The position numbers and the translations under genes were made by a program. From positions 198,373 to 262,372 of the forward strand of contig QKWP01000255.1 of the NCBI GenBank assembly GCA_003550325.1: DNA of 64,000 nt. The letters run 5' to 3'. This document shows, one piece after another, positions 1-11,775 of this stretch (its first letter is position 1; every line of letters starts with the position of its first letter). This DNA is from Gigaspora rosea (lineage: Eukaryota > Glomeromycota > Glomeromycetes > Diversisporales > Gigasporaceae). The notes beneath the pieces were generated by a model. The model made no database searches. It was not told the DNA's origin and saw only the letters and a list, made by a program, of their open reading frames with translations.

Positions 1-504
1 AAAAAACAAAATAGAAGATCTAATTATAAACAAAAGATCTAATCTGATCTTGTAGTACAGAATTTGAACTTCATCAAACTATTTCGAACTATTTCGAAAA
101 ATTAGTCCAATGTGCGATCCAGGTTACAGATCTATTGATCCAACTTGTTTTCTGGTCCTAAAATATTTCGAAATGGTTCGAATATTTATATAAGAAATTT
201 AGCGTAAATTTACGATTTCTTACAGTTCATAAAAAAATTGTAAAAAATTTAGCATAAACTTTCACAAGTTTTTACAATATACAAGAAAATTGTAAACTTA
301 CGTAAAAGGTTTAGTGTAAAACTATGCAAGTTTTACAGTACATAAGAAAATCGTAAATTTACATAAAATTTTTACGTAAATTTATGATTTTCTTACACAT
401 TGTAAGACTTATGTAGTATTACGCTAAATTTTACGTAAGTTTACGATTTTCTTACATACCGTAAAAACTTGCGCAAGTTTACGCATATATATTTTTGCTG
501 ATGA
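1..504 (-). mobile_element. End of a TCATCAGC-TIR DNA element, cut by window edge
   Basis: Bases 1-185 are the reverse complement, with scattered differences, of 38105-38290 inside the complete element at 37949-40145. The block ends at 497-504 with GCTGATGA, the same terminus as that element's right end (40138-40145). Between 185 and 490 the DNA is made of repeated (t)acgtaaatttacgatttt-type runs, matching the AT/ACG-rich subterminal zones of the other copy. The tandem-repeat core would lie before base 1. No coding potential is seen, so it looks non-autonomous. It sits inside the Ty3/gypsy fossil that follows. The family is unassigned; the TIR suggests a cut-and-paste DNA element. Confidence 0.75.
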
Positions 505-2090
505 AGTGCTTCGGTCTGATTGAATTCAGTTTGGACAGCTGAGATAGCATATTATATCATCATATAAGAACTCAGCGACAGTTTGTGCATTTGCCTTTTC
601 ATGGCATGTCCTTCTGGCCAATGGGTCATAAAATCTGTAGCAACTAGAATGTACCAATTTAATTAGGGGTTCGGGGGAGGAGGCTGACAAAATCCAATCC
701 TATTTTGTAGAAGGGGGGGCCATTATGAGGATGGGTGCAGGGACCTTGTGTACGAGGGCGAGTTCTTCTTTGGCAGGAGTCACATATTTGAACATATGTT
801 TGTATATCTTGATACTTCTGGGGCCAGAAGTATATATCATGAATTTTTCTGAACATCACATCTTTATTGAGATGCCATCCAAGGGATAGATGTGTACCAA
901 ATACAAAATAGGGTCTACTACTTGTTTACTTCATGCTTTTGTAGCACCCGAAGTAAATGCTCCTTTTTTTTTATACAAAAGGCCTTCTTTTATCTCATAA
1001 TACTCATACTTTATTACTAGTTTTCGTTTCTGCTTTTCATCCAAGACCAGCGACAAGCGTTTCATTTCAAGGTACTGCTTTATATATTGATATTGTGTAG
1101 GTTCCATCTCGAGTTCGTTTGACTTTAGTATAGGGAAATATATATAGTATTTATTATTTAATATCTTCTTCTTCTTTTTTTTTTTTTAGCAGGAATAAAG
1201 ACAAGTGACAAAATGTTAAACATGCCAGGACACCAGCAACCTGAACTGGATTTTGATTTTAACTAGATTTATATGTTCTCTCCCCTTTTTTTTATATATC
1301 TTTTTTTTTCTAATTACAGAAGTTTTTTTTTTTATAGCCAGCTTAATTAATTACTATTAGCTAGGATTCAAAATTCTTTGCAGGGGTTTTATTCGGAAGG
1401 TCTTTAGAGGACTTAGGGAGCCTTGATAGTGCATCTGCATTACTATGTTTTCACCCATATCAATGCAAAATTTTAAAATTATACAGCTGCAAACAAAGCA
1501 CCCAGCGAGCCCTATGTCTGGTCAAAGCTGGAGTTTGTAACCACTTTAGTGCAGTATGATCTGTAATAACTAGTAAAGGGTCCAGGCCAAAATAATGTCA
1601 GAAATATTCAACTGCCCACAGGACGGCAAGACACTCAAGCTCTGTGGTAGTGTAGTTTTTCTCAGCCTTCATTAGTTCTTGACTCATATAGGCCACGACA
1701 TATTCTTTTTCATGATCATCTTTTTAGGCTAACATGATGCCCAACCCGATCCCAGAAGCATCAGCATGTATAATAAAGGTCTTGTTAAAATCGGGTATTG
1801 CAACACAGGAGCTTCCATCAGGTGGTTTTTTAGTTTCCTAAAAGCATCTTCTTGCTTTTCTTTCCACTTATAACTTATATTTTCTTCAATAGATGATGCA
1901 ACAGACGGGCAATCGAAGCAAAATTAGAGATAAACTTCCTATAGTAGAAAGCCAACTCAATAAATCCATAAAGTTGCCGCAAATTCACAGGGGCAAAGAA
2001 CTTCTGAATCTTCTCTACTTTACTATTATCCAGATAGACTCCATCACTAGAGCTTACCAATTTTCTATTCGAATAATATTTGAATAATTT
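505..2090 (-). mobile_element. Ty3/gypsy pol fossil (RT end, RNase H, integrase)
   Basis: Minus-strand translation gives, in order: the end of a reverse transcriptase near 1875-2090 (YYRKFI-like), an RNase H domain at about 1390-1860 ([25 protein letters not shown]), an H2C2 integrase zinc-binding region at 659-880 (FWP, CDSCQR, then GLDFV) and the start of the integrase core near 505-660 (WPEGHA-like). The element is broken, with roughly ten or more breaks, and old. It is interrupted at its integrase end by the DNA element at 1-504. No LTRs are visible in the window. Pol order and motifs place it in Ty3/gypsy; it is a different lineage from the element at 37792-49138. Confidence 0.8.
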
Positions 2091-2250
2091 AGATTTACAA
2101 ATGTTTATTCGAATATTTGCCAAATGACTAATATTATTCAAATAAATATAATTATTTGAATAAATATAGTTATTCGAATAATTATATTTATTTGAATAAT
2201 TATAATTATTCGAATAAATATTGTTATTCGAATAAATATACTTCAAAATA
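2091..2250. repeat. TTCGAATAA-rich AT repeat
   Basis: A short stretch of alternating motifs built on TTCGAATAA and its complement TTATTCGAA, several copies in both orientations, immediately beside the gypsy fossil. It can form many small hairpins. The long apparent reading frame across it (NNNYSNNY-type) is a by-product of the repeat. Confidence 0.7.
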
Positions 2251-2768
2251 CTGTATTATACCAATATGGACAGAACATTCAGTTATATATATTTTTCAGA
2301 GTAGCCTTCTATTTTCAGCCCAGCCCAATACTTAAATTATTGTGAGAACAGAATTTAAGTAGATTTTTCACAAATTAATAAACTAAGGTACATATTTCAT
2401 ATGCTTTTCTGTATTAAATTTAAATATATCTATTTACAAATCCAAATCTATTTAAATACGTTTATAAACAAAATACAAGTAAAAAACCTATTATATTAGA
2501 AAATATATATAAATTAAGCATACTTTGCACAATTAACAATTACCTTTACTTTTTTTTGATGGGTTCCAAGAATGGATGATTGGTTAGACGCAATAATTCA
2601 TATATTAAAAATTTTGTTTATTACGATTTTAAAATATAATAGCCAATCAGTTGATTTATTGATCACAAAATAAACCCTAAAAAAATGATTTACATATATA
2701 TAAAAAAGGCCCAAAAAACAAAGTCAGCCCATATGGTTACATTTTTGTTTAACTATTTATTATGATAT

Positions 2769-2846
2769 TAGTGCTACTAAAACAAAGCCAGTAAGTAAAT
2801 ATTTCATTTAAATATTTACTTACTAGTTTTGTCTTAGCAGTACTTA
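2769..2846. repeat. Short near-perfect palindrome
   Basis: Left arm 2769-2803 (beginning TAGTGCTACTAAAACAAAG) pairs with right arm 2811-2846 with a few mismatches and a tiny loop. It resembles the centre of a foldback MITE. No flanking duplication was recognised. Confidence 0.6.
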
Positions 2847-3211
2847 GTTATATTTTCAAATTTCCAGATAACAAGATCAGGAGGTATAATAAAAATTTTG
2901 AAAAATTTTAGATTATTACTTCACTCTAATCCTAATTCTAAACTAACATGTTTTCAATTTCAATTATATCTAACTTTAATAATTTGATTGTAATAAGTTA
3001 TAATATAACTGCACAAATTTAATTTCAAATTAAAAATTTACTCTTGATACTAGATTTGATATTATGTAAATCAATTATTATTTATCATCTTAAATATCAT
3101 ATTGGATACTAGTATCAAAGCTATCAGTATCTAAATAATTAAAAAAATAACAAAAAATTTTTAAATATAAATAAATACCTTATCTAGTAATATGAATTAA
3201 AAATTGATAAA

Positions 3212-3424
3212 GATGATTTTTCTTTTTCTAAAAGTGGTAAATTCATTTAAATTAATACAATAGACTATAAGATATTATCATTTTATCTTTATAATTATAT
3301 AAATCTTTTTTTTGCAGATTTGTAAAGAAATTTCATATAATTGTAAAAATAAAATAATAATATTTCATAGTCCATTGGTTCAATTTTGATGAATTCACTA
3401 CTTTTAGAAAAAAGAAAATTATTT
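3212..3424. repeat. Foldback MITE-like inverted repeat
   Basis: The left arm (about 3213-3287, containing CTTTTTCTAAAAGTGG) pairs with the reverse complement of about 3343-3422 (containing CACTACTTTTAGAAAAAAG). Divergence between the arms is moderate, suggesting an old insertion. Non-coding. Confidence 0.6.
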
Positions 3425-3849
3425 TTACAATTTTTATAGAAATGCAAAAGATTTTATCTTTGCAGAAATTAAGAAAATTTAAAAATAGCTTCAGATTATA
3501 AGTATTAATTGTTTTGATTATAATATGCACTCTACTGATCACTAATCAAATTCTTTCCCTTATTCACAGATTATAAATTAACTAATTAATCGATTATTTG
3601 ATTAGTTTAACAATCAATTAGTTGTTTATATAAAATATATATGTACTGGCTGCTATAAAATATGTGCACTTCTGTATCTATTTACATAATTAGTTATTAT
3701 AAAAACTATTATAGTATTTGGTATTATATGTCAAGGATAATGCTAAAATTCACGTAATCGCCATATGCAATAGATTTCCAAATAATCAATCTACATTATG
3801 TAATTAAAACAATCAAATGCTATAACAGTATAGCTAATTGGGTTAATTC

Positions 3850-4135
3850 AATATATGCCTATATGTTGCATAAATCGCATTCTTGATATCTATATAAAAT
3901 ATCTTCTAATTGTATCAAAAAGATAACCCTAACCAAACTCTAACCCTAACTACAAAATATACTAAATTTAACTTACGAAATAGCTTTATACTCACTTTAG
4001 ACAAATTTTTTTTGTTAGACACTTTTTACTTCATGGTTAGGGTTAGGATTAGAGTTACCTTTTTGGTACAGTTAGAAGATCTTTTATATATAGGTATTAA
4101 GAATGCAATTTATGTAGCATATAGGTATACCAACT
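3850..4135. repeat. Foldback element with telomere-like CCCTAACC loop ends
   Basis: The left arm (3853-3957) and right arm (4033-4130) are inverted copies of each other. Both share TATCTTCTAATTGTATC-type sequence and TGCCTATATG/CATATAGGTA outer motifs. Next to the loop the arms carry AACCCTAACC and its complement GGTTAGGGTTAGG, short telomere-like runs. The reading frame across the unit (3910-4143) follows from the repeat and is not called as a gene. Confidence 0.65.
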
Positions 4136-4560
4136 GGTTATAGTATTCAAATTGTTTTGATTACGTAGGTTGATCGATTGTTTACACAATTTTTTAGAAA
4201 TTGTAGAAAACCAATAATATGTAGATCACATAGATTTTAGTATCATCTGATTTCAGCATCATCCCCAATATTATACTATATATGTCTGAAATTAAGCTAC
4301 CTTTTTTGGCCAAAAAATTATACAAAAAATCGAAAGTAGCTTATTTTCGGAAAAAAAAAACTCTCTCCTGTACATCATCAAAAATCGGAAATAAACAAAC
4401 AGTAGAGATAAAACACAAAACTCGTACTACAAGCCTAACTGTTACAGCGATATTTGGGCCTTGCCCACCTTACACAACATAAATTCTAACTATATTAAGG
4501 AAAAGGAATTACTCCGCAGCCTTCGCAATACCAACTTCCTTCAAAAACCTGTTGCCGACT

Positions 4561-6855
4561 ATGTCGGCAACAACACCAATACATGAACCTGTCAACAACG
4601 ACACAAGAGAAAACCGGATACCAATGGAAACCGATATAGAAGACGACCAATACTCCAACGAACAACCTAACAAAAAAAATCATAACCGTCATACCACCCA
4701 CTCGATAGAAACTTCCAATAACCTATACGCGACTTTACTCTCAGACCCATCACTCGAAAAAATCAACTCAGAAAGTGGCGATCCCAGTTTACCCCCATCA
4801 ACCCCAGAAATAACGTCACATGACGATCACTCATCAAAACAACCCACTTTAGTCAAACCCCCAACCCAGAACCCGATCCCACCACCCCAATTTGTACTCC
4901 AACAAAATATTCCCACGCAGAATGATTCCGGCACCTCAAAACAACCCACTTTAGTCAAACCCCCGACCCAGGACCTGATCCCACCATCCCAAATTGTATC
5001 CCAACAAAATACTCCCACGCAGTTTGAATCCGGCACCTCCAATACTATGGAAATCGACTTAGATCAGGACCCCGACCTCGGAAAGGACACCTCATCGACC
5101 GGAACTATCACAGAATCTGAAGATATCCCAAAAACCTATAGCCAAGCACTCACAGGACCGGGCACCTCTACCACCACCCGACGCACCCAACACCCTGACC
5201 TCATTAGAACTATCAAAACTTGGACCGAATCGATCCGGCTTACTTTATCTGACATGAAGACAGATCCCTTCGATCAAAACCTTTGGACCAAAGACAAGAT
5301 CATCGAGGCCTTTGCAACGCCTCCACTCCTTGAACAACTTATTAAACACAAACTGCAAACCAAACCAACCTTAGAAACTATCCCTCCTGCCATAGAAGCC
5401 AAACTATTCCACAAAGACCGGGCCTTTTTCTGGACCTTTACCAGGCGACATGACACCCGTCCCCCACATCAACGGCAATTCGTCACCCTGCTGAATGATG
5501 CTACAGAAAAATTCAGAAAACAAAATGAAGCTTACGTCATTAACAAAATCAACCGAGACCAAATCTTCGACCTACTCAGAAAGAAACTAGCAATAGACTT
5601 CTGGACAAACGAGGAATTCACCAACTTAGACCCATATGAAATTGCCCGTTACACACTATATCTAGCGGGCTTCGCAAAAATCAAAATCTGTATAGAATTC
5701 AATGTCTTACGAAAATTAATAGCCAACATCAAAACGAATTTGCTACAAAAATTGCCAGACACACCTGACGGGATGGACAAACAACTCAAAGATGCTCTTC
5801 CTTTCTCACTTCCACTTGAAGACCATAGACAAATTCGAGCTGTAGCTATTACCTTACACCAAGCCTTCACCTTCGACCTCCTCCCCGAAACATACATCGC
5901 TGATAACAGGACTTCCCTACCAGCACACCCAGCCGACCTGAATGAAGCAACCAAAAGCATCTTTCCAATAACTACACAAGATAAACTAAAAAAGTTAGGA
6001 CAACACAAACGGAGTCTTCAGGAGTACTACATTTTTAGTCGAATACCCTCTACATACTTCGCCCTACCGCTGAAAAAACCTCCCTTATCACTAACCCCCC
6101 AAGATCTCACCCCTCAATTACAAAGGCTATTTCCTTTCTACCCCACAAGTAGTGACCACTTCCGTGAAAATGTTAGACGCCTAAGGGCGGTATACACTTT
6201 CCACACCCTACCTAATGACTACTTAATTAGCAAAAAAAGACTACCAGCGAACCCGGAACAACTCGGCCTAAAGGAATTTTCCTATCCTATCAATAATATG
6301 GAAACACAACTAAACTTCTTCCAAATACTGCCTAAATTCTATGCGAGACCTGACCCTCTTCCAAAAGCTTACGTCTCTTTTAATTACTCTGAAAAACCGG
6401 AACTCCCACTTGACCCAACCCAGGTGACAAAAGTAAACTTGACGCTACCTATTAAAACGCCGAAAGAGCTGACAATTGCTGCCAGAGCCTTGAGACAACA
6501 TTACTTCTTCCAATCGATCCCCAGTGAATGGATCGAAATACCTCCTCCGGAGGTCTTCTCAGATAACCTTCCCAAACTACCATTCAACAACGACCAAATT
6601 AACAAACACATAAAAGAAAGGGTAACTTCCCCCTCAATAACCTTTCCTATTACTAAACAACCCGATGTCCCAAAGGCAATTGAACTTCTGAGAGAGTTCT
6701 TCACTTTCGACTTCCTCCCTGACATACTATTCAACGTCCCCACTTTAACCCCTCCAAGTTGGAACCTCTTTGGAAAGCACCCTCCACCGACAGAAGACAT
6801 CGACATGACTCCATCAGAGTCAGACGAAAACAACTCTACCCTTATTAATGAGTGA
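4561..6855 (+). CDS. LINE-A ORF1 protein (764 aa), intact
   Basis: The ATG at 4561 is chosen; an upstream in-frame TTG at 4552 is not needed. The frame is open for 764 codons and its TGA overlaps the ORF2 start (ATGAGTGA). The first 220 residues are low-complexity and acidic/polar, with a tandem duplication of about 33 aa (each copy has SKQPTLVKPPTQ) near residues 93-158. The second half, from about residue 421, is built of about six related modules of 49-66 aa, each with an aromatic-rich LP core (FTFDLLPETY, YIFSRIPSTYF, YTFHTLPNDYL, FFQILPKFY, YFFQSIPSEW, FTFDFLPDIL), most ending near (F/L)PI plus a polar residue. ORF1 proteins usually bind element RNA. No CCHC knuckle or RRM is obvious, so RNA binding by the modules is inference. 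Confidence 0.88.
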   Translation: MSATTPIHEPVNNDTRENRIPMETDIEDDQYSNEQPNKKNHNRHTTHSIETSNNLYATLLSDPSLEKINSESGDPSLPPSTPEITSHDDHSSKQPTLVKPPTQNPIPPPQFVLQQNIPTQNDSGTSKQPTLVKPPTQDLIPPSQIVSQQNTPTQFESGTSNTMEIDLDQDPDLGKDTSSTGTITESEDIPKTYSQALTGPGTSTTTRRTQHPDLIRTIKTWTESIRLTLSDMKTDPFDQNLWTKDKIIEAFATPPLLEQLIKHKLQTKPTLETIPPAIEAKLFHKDRAFFWTFTRRHDTRPPHQRQFVTLLNDATEKFRKQNEAYVINKINRDQIFDLLRKKLAIDFWTNEEFTNLDPYEIARYTLYLAGFAKIKICIEFNVLRKLIANIKTNLLQKLPDTPDGMDKQLKDALPFSLPLEDHRQIRAVAITLHQAFTFDLLPETYIADNRTSLPAHPADLNEATKSIFPITTQDKLKKLGQHKRSLQEYYIFSRIPSTYFALPLKKPPLSLTPQDLTPQLQRLFPFYPTSSDHFRENVRRLRAVYTFHTLPNDYLISKKRLPANPEQLGLKEFSYPINNMETQLNFFQILPKFYARPDPLPKAYVSFNYSEKPELPLDPTQVTKVNLTLPIKTPKELTIAARALRQHYFFQSIPSEWIEIPPPEVFSDNLPKLPFNNDQINKHIKERVTSPSITFPITKQPDVPKAIELLREFFTFDFLPDILFNVPTLTPPSWNLFGKHPPPTEDIDMTPSESDENNSTLINE

Positions 6856-9800
6856 TCAACTAACACCACAATCTCAGAACACCCCTACCCATTTACAAAT
6901 ACCAACACCAAACCAAAACGACTTGCATAACTTCAAAGAAAAAATAAACATAGCCACCCACAACATTAGAGGAATTAATAACCTTACTAAATTCCATCTC
7001 TGGATAGATTTCTGCTTACAAGAAAAACTACATATTGTTAGCCTTACGGAAACCAAATTAAAAGACAACCCCAACGCTACAACCAACCCACACTACAAAA
7101 TCTTTACCTCCAACTACCATCCCACTTCAACACAAAGTAGAGAAACCAGTTTGGGCACGGCATTACTCATCCATAATACTATACAGCCTTATATACACGA
7201 CATAAATACCCTCCCGAGTACAGCTATATACATCGACTTCTTCTTCCCTGGCAATAAAACTCAGGTCATATCGATATACCTACCTTCTAATAACAACGAA
7301 TTGTCCACTCGTATACAAAAACAAGTATCACTCTGGACCGTGGAAGCTAAAAAGAGAAATTGGCATATCCTCCTGTTGGGAGACTTCAACGCCAACCCTG
7401 ATACCCACAAAAAGAATAAACTACCGCTCTTCTCTGATCTGTTTTCAAACAACCTAACTAGTCTATTAAACTTTCACAAAATTTTAGAACCAACCTGGCA
7501 AGGTCGGGGCCTTAACTCCCAAATTGACGATATCTGGACCTCATCCCGAATCCTTCTAGACTTCGACCCTCCACAATTGATGGACCCAACAGGCATATCC
7601 GATAGCGACCATAAAATACTAACCACGACCTAGTACACAAACTTCACCCCAACAGTACCTCGAAACAAAAAGAAGAAGCGGAAAACCTTCTGCTATAAAA
7701 AGGCAACGACCGAAGACTGGGAAAATTTCCGTAACAAGACATCTACTCTAATAAGAAATGCCAATATCATACCCAACATAACCAATCCTGATCAACTAAA
7801 CAAAAGCTGGAATTTGTGGTCAAATGCAATTCAACAAGCGGCAAATCGTCACATCCCCAAAACCATTATTACTACAAAAACCTTTCACTCTTCCTCCCTA
7901 AAGGCCACAAAACTACATAATGCATTAAAACACATAAACAAATGCATTCACTCTATTACAATCCTTGCCAAACCTAATCTCCCTCCAGACGCACTACACC
8001 CACTTTCGACCATTAACAAACACTTGACTAAGGCCTTACAATTGGCACAACTTCCTCCTTTCTCCCTAACTTCCCTAGCTTTATCCGCCTTACCCCTCAA
8101 CTCCCAAGACACCTACTAAGCAGCAACTCTCAAACACATCAAAGAAACTAAATCGACTATATGGAAAAGTAGAAATGCCGAAGTATACCTACAACAATCA
8201 GAAAAAATCAAATTCTACACCAACCGTCGCTATAATGATTTCAAAGATAATACTAGTAGAATGATAAACAGTATTCTAAAAAAAGGGAAAGATTATATTA
8301 GTTTTGACAAAATCGTCACTCCGGACTCTGTAATTACAGACCCATCAGAAATAAAAGACGCTATACGAACACATTTCAAGAACTGGACAAAACATAACCC
8401 GATGAACGAAGAATACTGGGAAGAATGGAAACCCCATCACGCACCGAAAAAAGAAATCCGCCCGATGATATATGAAAACCTATTACTACTACTCACAATA
8501 GAGGAACTCAACGACGTCATCACAAAAGCGCCAGAACATAAAGCCACTAGACCAAATGGCATATCAAATGAATTACTCAAGCACCTTTCACCTTCCGCTT
8601 TAGAACAACTACTAAAATCTTCAACGCATGTATACGGTTAGAAGAAGTCCCACAAGCTTGGCTAATGTCTAACATTTGGGCCATACCAAAGAAAGCACAC
8701 TACAATTTCGATCTTAAAAATACTCGACCTATAACCCTAATCGATCACTCAAGAAAGATATTCACAAAACTCCTCACCAACAAACTTTCTGACACACTTT
8801 CGCGATACCAGGTTCTCTCGCCATTGAACTATGCAGCCCTACCCTTCCAGTGTACCATCCAACCAATCACTCAACTCTCTTCAATTATCGAAACTGCTAC
8901 TACTCAAAAACAAGAACTTTGGCTCTTATTACAGGACATGTCAAAAGCCTTTGACTCAATCCATATCCCTACCCTTAGAAAAGCCATGGAAAGGATCAAA
9001 CTACCCACACCCTTTATAAATTTATTAACCTTTACACTTTCCAACCGCTCCAACCAAGTACTAACTAGCCTTGGTCATACTAACCCCTACGTCGTAGAGG
9101 ACGGAATAGACCAAGGGGAAACGATCTCTCCAATCCTCTGGATCATTTACTATGACCCACTCATAACCCGCATCTCTACCGAACATACCGGATTCAAACG
9201 AACCCTCACTACAACTACCCAATCTAAAGAAATATACACATCCATAATGGCCTACATGGACGACTCCATCTGGATCGCCCCAGACAAAACAGCTCTAGAA
9301 AATATCCTCACCACTGCTAACTCCTTTTACAAGCTAACAAACATAACCGTCAACCCCTCGAAATCGATCCTAACGACGAATTCCAAATCAAACGATAAAA
9401 CAATAATATTTGACAACCAACCTATCTCAGCAATCCCTAACTCAAAACCGTTCAAATATCTCGGCGCATGGTTTTCACTCAATCCCAACCCTTCTTCATC
9501 TCAAAAAATCATCATGGCAGAATTCAAACAATGTATCGAAATGATGAAAAGAGCAATCATCACAGAAAAACAAGCCATCTACCTAATCAACAACGTACTG
9601 ACCCCAAGACTCGAATATAGATTGCACAGTTCCTTTCTTACCCCTAACCAATTAACCATCCTGACCAACTGCAGCACCAACCTGGTCAAATCCAAAGCAA
9701 AGCTATCAAGAGGAGTACCCAACTCCTTCCTCTTCCACCCGAACATCTACGGCCTAAAAAACATTTCTATGCATCAACCAACCATACTAGCGAAGAACCT

Positions 9801-11775
9801 CCTAAAAAATATTAATCACCCCCAATTTGAGAACTCTTTCCTCAAAATCAGACTACAGGACCTACAGGACTCGACTAAAACACACTCACACATCTTTCAC
9901 GAGACACCACTCTTCCCTAGAAACCAACTTTATACGCACACCGCTCAATCAATCCTGGCAATTCACGCCACCGATATTCAATTTATCCGCAACATTACAA
10001 CCGACTGGCCAAAACCATTACCGAGGAATGGCACACCAATCAACGATATAATAATACACCACCCGAAATCCCACCATTTAAAAGAAAAGTTAAACCATCA
10101 TGACATCAGATATATTGAACAATTTCTAAACTTTAACAACACAGAACTCCTTAACTGGCAGAATTTCCATCACAACATTGGAAAAATACCACCAGGAAGA
10201 ACCCCTCAGTGGTTCACCGAAATCCAAGATCTCATCTCTAACAACTCTAATCCCACAACACAATACATAAACCCGAACCCCTTTACCTTAACAAAATGGG
10301 GACCGGGAAAAACCCCATGGGTAATTACTTCTGACCTAACGATTGGGAAAATTAGCCGTACTACAAATCAATCCGTCCATATTCGTCACTACACAAAAAG
10401 CAATAACAATAGGGCAACCCCCTGCCCAGGTTGCGAATTAAAAGACCCAACCCTCAAAACGAAAAACTGTTATTTCACGCGTAACCAAAACTTAGTATAC
10501 ACAATACGAGTATCTTCTTGTAAAATCATTCACACAGACCTCAACGACATAAAATCAGCACTTACCACCAAACCCACCCAGAACCCGTCCCGAAATCCTA
10601 ACGACACCCACAAACACATCAGCCACAACATAACGAAACGCACACGCCCACTTACTGCCTTTTCAGACTTCCCAATGGAAACATGGGAAAAACTAACTAA
10701 ACTTAACAACAAATCCCAACGAACAGAAATCTACATCTTTACTACAACGCACGATAAGGATACCAATCAACCACTCGCAATATGCTCATTCCGAGATTCA
10801 CTGACCACCTGGGGCTGCACAAACAAACACTGGCCTAGTACTGAAAACGCAGCACTTACCCTATTCGCCTTTATATCTACAAGTTTCTTCCCCGGAACCA
10901 ACATCTCAGTTTCTTCCAACAACCGTAAATTCATAACCCTAATAGAACAGGCATATAACAATCCACCCTACCGGCTTCTATTCCTAGAAAAAAACCAATA
11001 TGCTCTAACGCTAATCACCATTAGAGCAATTGTCTCGAATTTAAAACTAGAATTCCAATTTGACCGAGATTTATCCCGTCCCCAGAAAATAGACAACTTC
11101 TTAAAATTGGACATTACTCCTCAACATTACCTTCACAATAAATACATTCCTACCCTCTACAACATACCGTGCACCTACAACCTTAAAATAATTTTAAAAG
11201 ACACCACGAGTCTTACTAATCACGCACAATGGATAAACCAAAACAGAATTAGATACTGGGTTCACAACTACCCAGACATTCAAATTCGAGCTACCCTATC
11301 ATACCTATCCTTCGAAGAAAAACCACTATCACTATCTACTAATCCAACTTTCTCCCAACTAAAGAATTTTAAAGTTAAATTGCTAGCTAACGAACTCCCT
11401 ACATTCGAAACACTTCACTATCGAAACCCAACAAAACATCAAGACTTCAGATGCCCACGATGCCGCTCTGCCCCAGAAACAATCGCACATCTAATTTCTT
11501 GCCTCTCTAACTCTTCCACTCTAACCTCACTCCTTAAAGATATTATCAAAACCTTGGCCACCGAACTCGAACTAAATCTATACCAACCAACAGACTTCAT
11601 TGCCGCCTTCAAAAACCTCCATGTGAATAGAAACTTACCTCTTGGATTCATCACAACTGCCACCCTAGCACCATTCATAAGATGTCAAGACAGACTCAAA
11701 TACGCACCTGCCCTACACCACCTAATAACAAAAATGATCTATCACGAAATTTGGCTGCCCTCTAGGCAATACTGA
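6848..11775 (+). pseudogene. LINE-A ORF2: endonuclease-reverse transcriptase, broken
   Basis: The N-terminal apurinic-type endonuclease spans about residues 30-260, with catalytic-type motifs THNIRG, TETK, LLGDFNANPD, SQIDDIW and SDHKIL. The same frame is interrupted by TAG at 7631-7633 and TAA at 8117-8119. Near 8615-8625 the reading passes to another frame (KAPEHKATRPNGISNELL before, IFNACIRLEEVPQAW after), so a small indel is present. The RT core follows: QDMSKAFDSI, GIDQGETISPILW and the catalytic YMDD at 9253-9264. Many LINEs have FADD there. A weakly RNase H-like stretch lies near 10640-11050. The terminal zinc knuckle CPRC...HLISC is near 11450-11510. ORF2 would nick target DNA and prime reverse transcription; this copy cannot do so in one chain. 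Confidence 0.92.

Larger units (their letters stand above)
2251..4273. other. AT-rich non-coding stretch with three foldbacks
   Basis: No reading frame that I would defend occurs here. The region holds three inverted-repeat units (2769-2846, 3212-3424, 3850-4135, listed separately) in otherwise plain AT-rich sequence. It ends at the TA flanking the MITE that begins at 4274. Confidence 0.6.

Noticed and set aside
4495-7452. Minus-strand frames opposite LINE-A ORF1 and ORF2
   Set aside because: They are shadows of the C-rich coding strand; no motif supports them.
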